Shown: positions 13,794-16,247 of the stretch, one piece after another | Layout of the letters: every line of letters starts with the position of its first letter | Position numbering within the stretch: position 1 is the first letter of the stretch | Source of the DNA: CAZNDN01 sp964571815 | Lineage (GTDB): Bacteria; Fibrobacterota; Chitinivibrionia; Chitinivibrionales; WJKA01 | Reading direction: 5' to 3' | Assembly (NCBI GenBank): GCA_964571815.1 | Contig: CAZNDN010000094.1 | Span: 1-16,247 of the forward strand | Length of the DNA stretch: 16,247 nucleotides | Position numbers and translations under genes: made by a program | The notes under the pieces: model-generated | Told to the model about the DNA's origin: nothing | The model's database searches: none | Seen by the model: the letters and a program-made list of their open reading frames with translations, nothing else

Positions 13794-16241
13794 TTACTGC
13801 AGGACAACCCTGCCGACCGCGGCAACGGCGTTGCCCCGTAGTTCGACGAAATACACCCCTCCCGGAATTCCCTTCAGAGGGATATTCCAATGTCCGGTGA
13901 CATTCCCGGACCTGTGGTACCGTGTTCGGCCCCGGCTGTCGGTAAGAGTGATTGTCGCCCTCATACGGCTATTCCGGGGGAAGTGCACGACAAGTTGCTT
14001 GTCCTTTGTCCCGATTGTTGCGGGTGCATCGGCGAGAACCGGTGATTCGTTGTCGGGTGAGCGCCCTGCGGAGGTCGTTTCCCGGCAATTCCCGCCCGGG
14101 CACCAGCGATACATCACCGACTTACTCTTCAAGTCGTCTTCCAGCAAAACCACATATTCCCCATTGTCGCGACGATGTGCCGCCACACTCTCCACGCAGT
14201 CAAGCAGTCCCGTCTTTCCCAGCACGTGCTCATGGGTCAGGTTACCGACACAGTCGGCGTGGTCGAGACGATAAACCTTAACGAATGCCTGGGAAAGGTT
14301 TTCTTCGCCGAGGCCACGCGTATAGCCGACAAAGAGATAGTCGCCGGCTACGGCAAGCGACATGGGTTCATGCGAGGTGTGACCGCTTGAGCCCGTTTCA
14401 CAGGGGAGGACGAAGTCCCAGCGAAGCGAGGGGCTGCCGCTCGTAAAGTTATCGTAGCATGCAAGCACCGGCCCCATGGGTTTCCAGTGCTGGTTCTTGT
14501 GGTCGCCCCGGTTGCCGCCGAGAATCATGACATCGGATTGGGGCAGATAGTACATGCGGCGCACCAGGTCGAATTCATCGGGGAACGGATAATAGCGGGC
14601 CGAGTCGAGGTCCCACATCGGGTTGCCGTGCGAATCAAGACCCAGCATCGGCAAACAGCGGATAGTATCCTTGAATGTCTGCCAGAGGTTGCCCGCCATG
14701 TCGGGTATCACTCCACCGTGCGGACTGCTGATTTTCCTGACGCCGGTCTGATATTCGTTGTCATCGAATGCGCCGTTGCCGTTGTTGTCGCACCACATCC
14801 ATTCATGCTCCGCGGGCTGGTGAGGGGGCCAGTTGTCGTCTCGCGTGATGTGCTTTGAGCTGAACATTGCGGCGGGAAGGGCAATCTCACCCATTGTTTC
14901 GGGGGTCAAACGATACGCTTGTATTGTGTGCGAGACCATGCTGGTGACCAGCAGAATGCGCTTTCCCTCGATTCGCCGTATCCATGCATTTGTACCACCG
15001 ATATGGAGTCGCGGATCGTCGGGGAATGTTTCCCGGTCGATTGTGTGGCCTTCATACTTCCATTCATTGCCGCTTTCACGCGAATAGTCGAGCACGTAAT
15101 GATTGTGCATGGTGTATACATGGGTCTCATCACCGGGATCGATTCCCGGGACATCGACAAACTGCAGTCCGAGCACGCGCCAGTTCAGCGCTCCTTCAGC
15201 GGTGTAACTCTCGATAATCGTATTAGTCAAGTTGCTTGCCGAGGCGACATAGATGTTTCCGCTGGTATCAACACCCACGCCCGCGATGTGATTGAATTTC
15301 CGGTCGCCGAATTCCCCGCGTGTATCGGCGAGAATACCGCCGGGTTTGCCGAAGCGGTCGACCAGGGACGGCGTGCCTTCGAGGCCGTCGTATATGAGCA
15401 CCTGGTTCGACGAGCCTCCGTCGCCGATGTAAAGGCGGTTTCCGGCATCAATACAGATGTCGGCCGCAACCGCATCCTCGGGAAGAGACGCCTCGATTTC
15501 CCGTTTGACTCCTTCGGGAGTAAAGCTTTGCACGGCGTTCCGATCGTATCCCGCGATTACCCAGAGGTTTCCGGCCGTGTCGAGACAGAGGTCAAGGGGA
15601 TCGTGTGCCGGCCAGGTCCGTTTCAATGCCATTGTCTCGGTGTCGTAGACCCGCACACTGTCGTCGTACGGGCAGGCAACAAACAACTCGGTCTCGCTCG
15701 CGCACACTCCGCCAAGCGTACCGTTTTGGTCGGTGGGAAGCTCAAGCACTACCTTGAACGATCCTTCGGGCGCCTCCTTACCCCCTTTGCCGCCGTCAAA
15801 CGGCACGGCAGTCTGGATGTCCGACCGGTTACGGCGCGAAACACCCCACCAGTGATAGCCGGGGGGCGGGAAGTTCTTGATGCCGTACGTCTCATGCAGG
15901 TGCCCGCCTTCATTGTCCCAGCGTTGCGTGAAAAACAAATAATTTCCATTAGCACAGACCGCGTCACCACCCTGCCTGCCCCAGCCGTGCGACCAGCGGG
16001 CGTGAGTCACAAACTGTCCATCGTTGAACTCGGTCTGATTACCACCGGCTTCATCCCAGAAGACATTCGTAAAGACTGTCCCGCCGGCGGCCACACAAAT
16101 ATCGGTCACATTGTGCAACACCCAGCCCTCGGGTCCGGAGAAGCTGTTGCCGACCCGGGAGACCGCGTAGTCGAGGGTATCGGCAGCGTGGAGAGAGAGG
16201 GCGGTGATGAAGATTGTGGATATGCAGTTTGTCAGTTTCAT
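13794..16241 (-). CDS. Secreted NHL-like beta-propeller protein with EF-hand-like loop and T9SS-type tail (paralog of the 796-aa gene)
   Basis: 815 aa. The ATG at 16241 lies six bases from the window edge, so its ribosome site is out of view. The signal peptide is ISTIFITALSLHAAD (about 7-21). Propeller strand turns recur: DTAGNLWVIA (about 221), DAGNRLYIGD (about 265) and DTSGNIYVAS (about 325), the last after a G-K-P-G-G and F-N-H-I-A-G stretch typical of NHL repeats. Residues 485-496 (DNNGNGAFDDNE) fit an EF-hand loop. YRWCPGGNC at 711-719 precedes a linker and the sorting-type tail at about 748-815 (LTDSRGRTRYH, GIPGGVYFVEL, RVVLQ). It is related throughout to the gene at 180-2570. It could be a surface binding or scaffold protein; enzymatic activity cannot be excluded, but no catalytic motif is recognised. 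The next gene begins 61 nt downstream. Confidence 0.86.
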   Translation of the reverse strand: MKLTNCISTIFITALSLHAADTLDYAVSRVGNSFSGPEGWVLHNVTDICVAAGGTVFTNVFWDEAGGNQTEFNDGQFVTHARWSHGWGRQGGDAVCANGNYLFFTQRWDNEGGHLHETYGIKNFPPPGYHWWGVSRRNRSDIQTAVPFDGGKGGKEAPEGSFKVVLELPTDQNGTLGGVCASETELFVACPYDDSVRVYDTETMALKRTWPAHDPLDLCLDTAGNLWVIAGYDRNAVQSFTPEGVKREIEASLPEDAVAADICIDAGNRLYIGDGGSSNQVLIYDGLEGTPSLVDRFGKPGGILADTRGEFGDRKFNHIAGVGVDTSGNIYVASASNLTNTIIESYTAEGALNWRVLGLQFVDVPGIDPGDETHVYTMHNHYVLDYSRESGNEWKYEGHTIDRETFPDDPRLHIGGTNAWIRRIEGKRILLVTSMVSHTIQAYRLTPETMGEIALPAAMFSSKHITRDDNWPPHQPAEHEWMWCDNNGNGAFDDNEYQTGVRKISSPHGGVIPDMAGNLWQTFKDTIRCLPMLGLDSHGNPMWDLDSARYYPFPDEFDLVRRMYYLPQSDVMILGGNRGDHKNQHWKPMGPVLACYDNFTSGSPSLRWDFVLPCETGSSGHTSHEPMSLAVAGDYLFVGYTRGLGEENLSQAFVKVYRLDHADCVGNLTHEHVLGKTGLLDCVESVAAHRRDNGEYVVLLEDDLKSKSVMYRWCPGGNCRETTSAGRSPDNESPVLADAPATIGTKDKQLVVHFPRNSRMRATITLTDSRGRTRYHRSGNVTGHWNIPLKGIPGGVYFVELRGNAVAAVGRVVLQ

Positions 16242-16247
16242 GATATC

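Overview
The window is densely coding and every credible gene lies on the minus strand. It holds six intact genes, one gene broken by an apparent single-base frameshift, and the first 52 codons of an eighth gene with an in-frame stop. Gaps between genes are 19-164 nt and most starts have a clear AGGAG-type ribosome binding site, so this looks like one long operon (or part of one) read from right to left. No promoter, intrinsic terminator, RNA gene, CRISPR array, transposase or phage gene was recognised. No stretch over 300 nt lacks a gene; the longest gap (164 nt, around 5404-5567) holds a small inverted repeat element.

All products appear to be exported: each has a recognisable hydrophobic signal segment, except that the one in the left-edge gene is cut by the stop. 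Several end in a beta-sandwich tail resembling the C-terminal sorting signals of the type IX secretion system (a G-R-T/R-V/I segment, then a G-[IV]-Y turn, then a final basic/hydrophobic strand). Beta-propeller proteins, an FG-GAP/VCBS protein, CBM6 modules, a DNRLRE-like N-terminal module, a FlgD-like Ig fold and this tail together suggest an FCB-group bacterium, plausibly Fibrobacterota (Chitinivibrionia-like). That placement is inference. UGA ends several genes at sensible positions, so the code looks standard.

Layout in transcription order (right to left): (8) an 815-aa secreted propeller protein; (7) a Kelch/CBM6 gene with a one-base frameshift at the junction; (6) a 1280-aa DNRLRE-like/FlgD-like/propeller protein; (5) a seven-motif FG-GAP propeller with CBM6; (4) a 396-aa secreted protein without a sorting tail; (3) a 937-aa secreted protein, possibly a glycoside hydrolase of unrecognised family; (2) a 796-aa paralog of gene 8; (1) the start of a paralog of gene 4 with a stop at codon 10, running off the left edge.

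The strongest unusual signals are: a 474-bp CBM6 block present twice, about 5.9 kb apart, with one mismatch and sharply diverged homologous tails; a Kelch gene that stops after two repeats exactly where that block starts and is out of frame by one base in a C run; and an EF-hand-like loop at the equivalent place in all three large propellers. Together the genes look like a surface or extracellular carbohydrate-binding and perhaps carbohydrate-processing set whose modules are being shuffled. The substrate cannot be read from the sequence.
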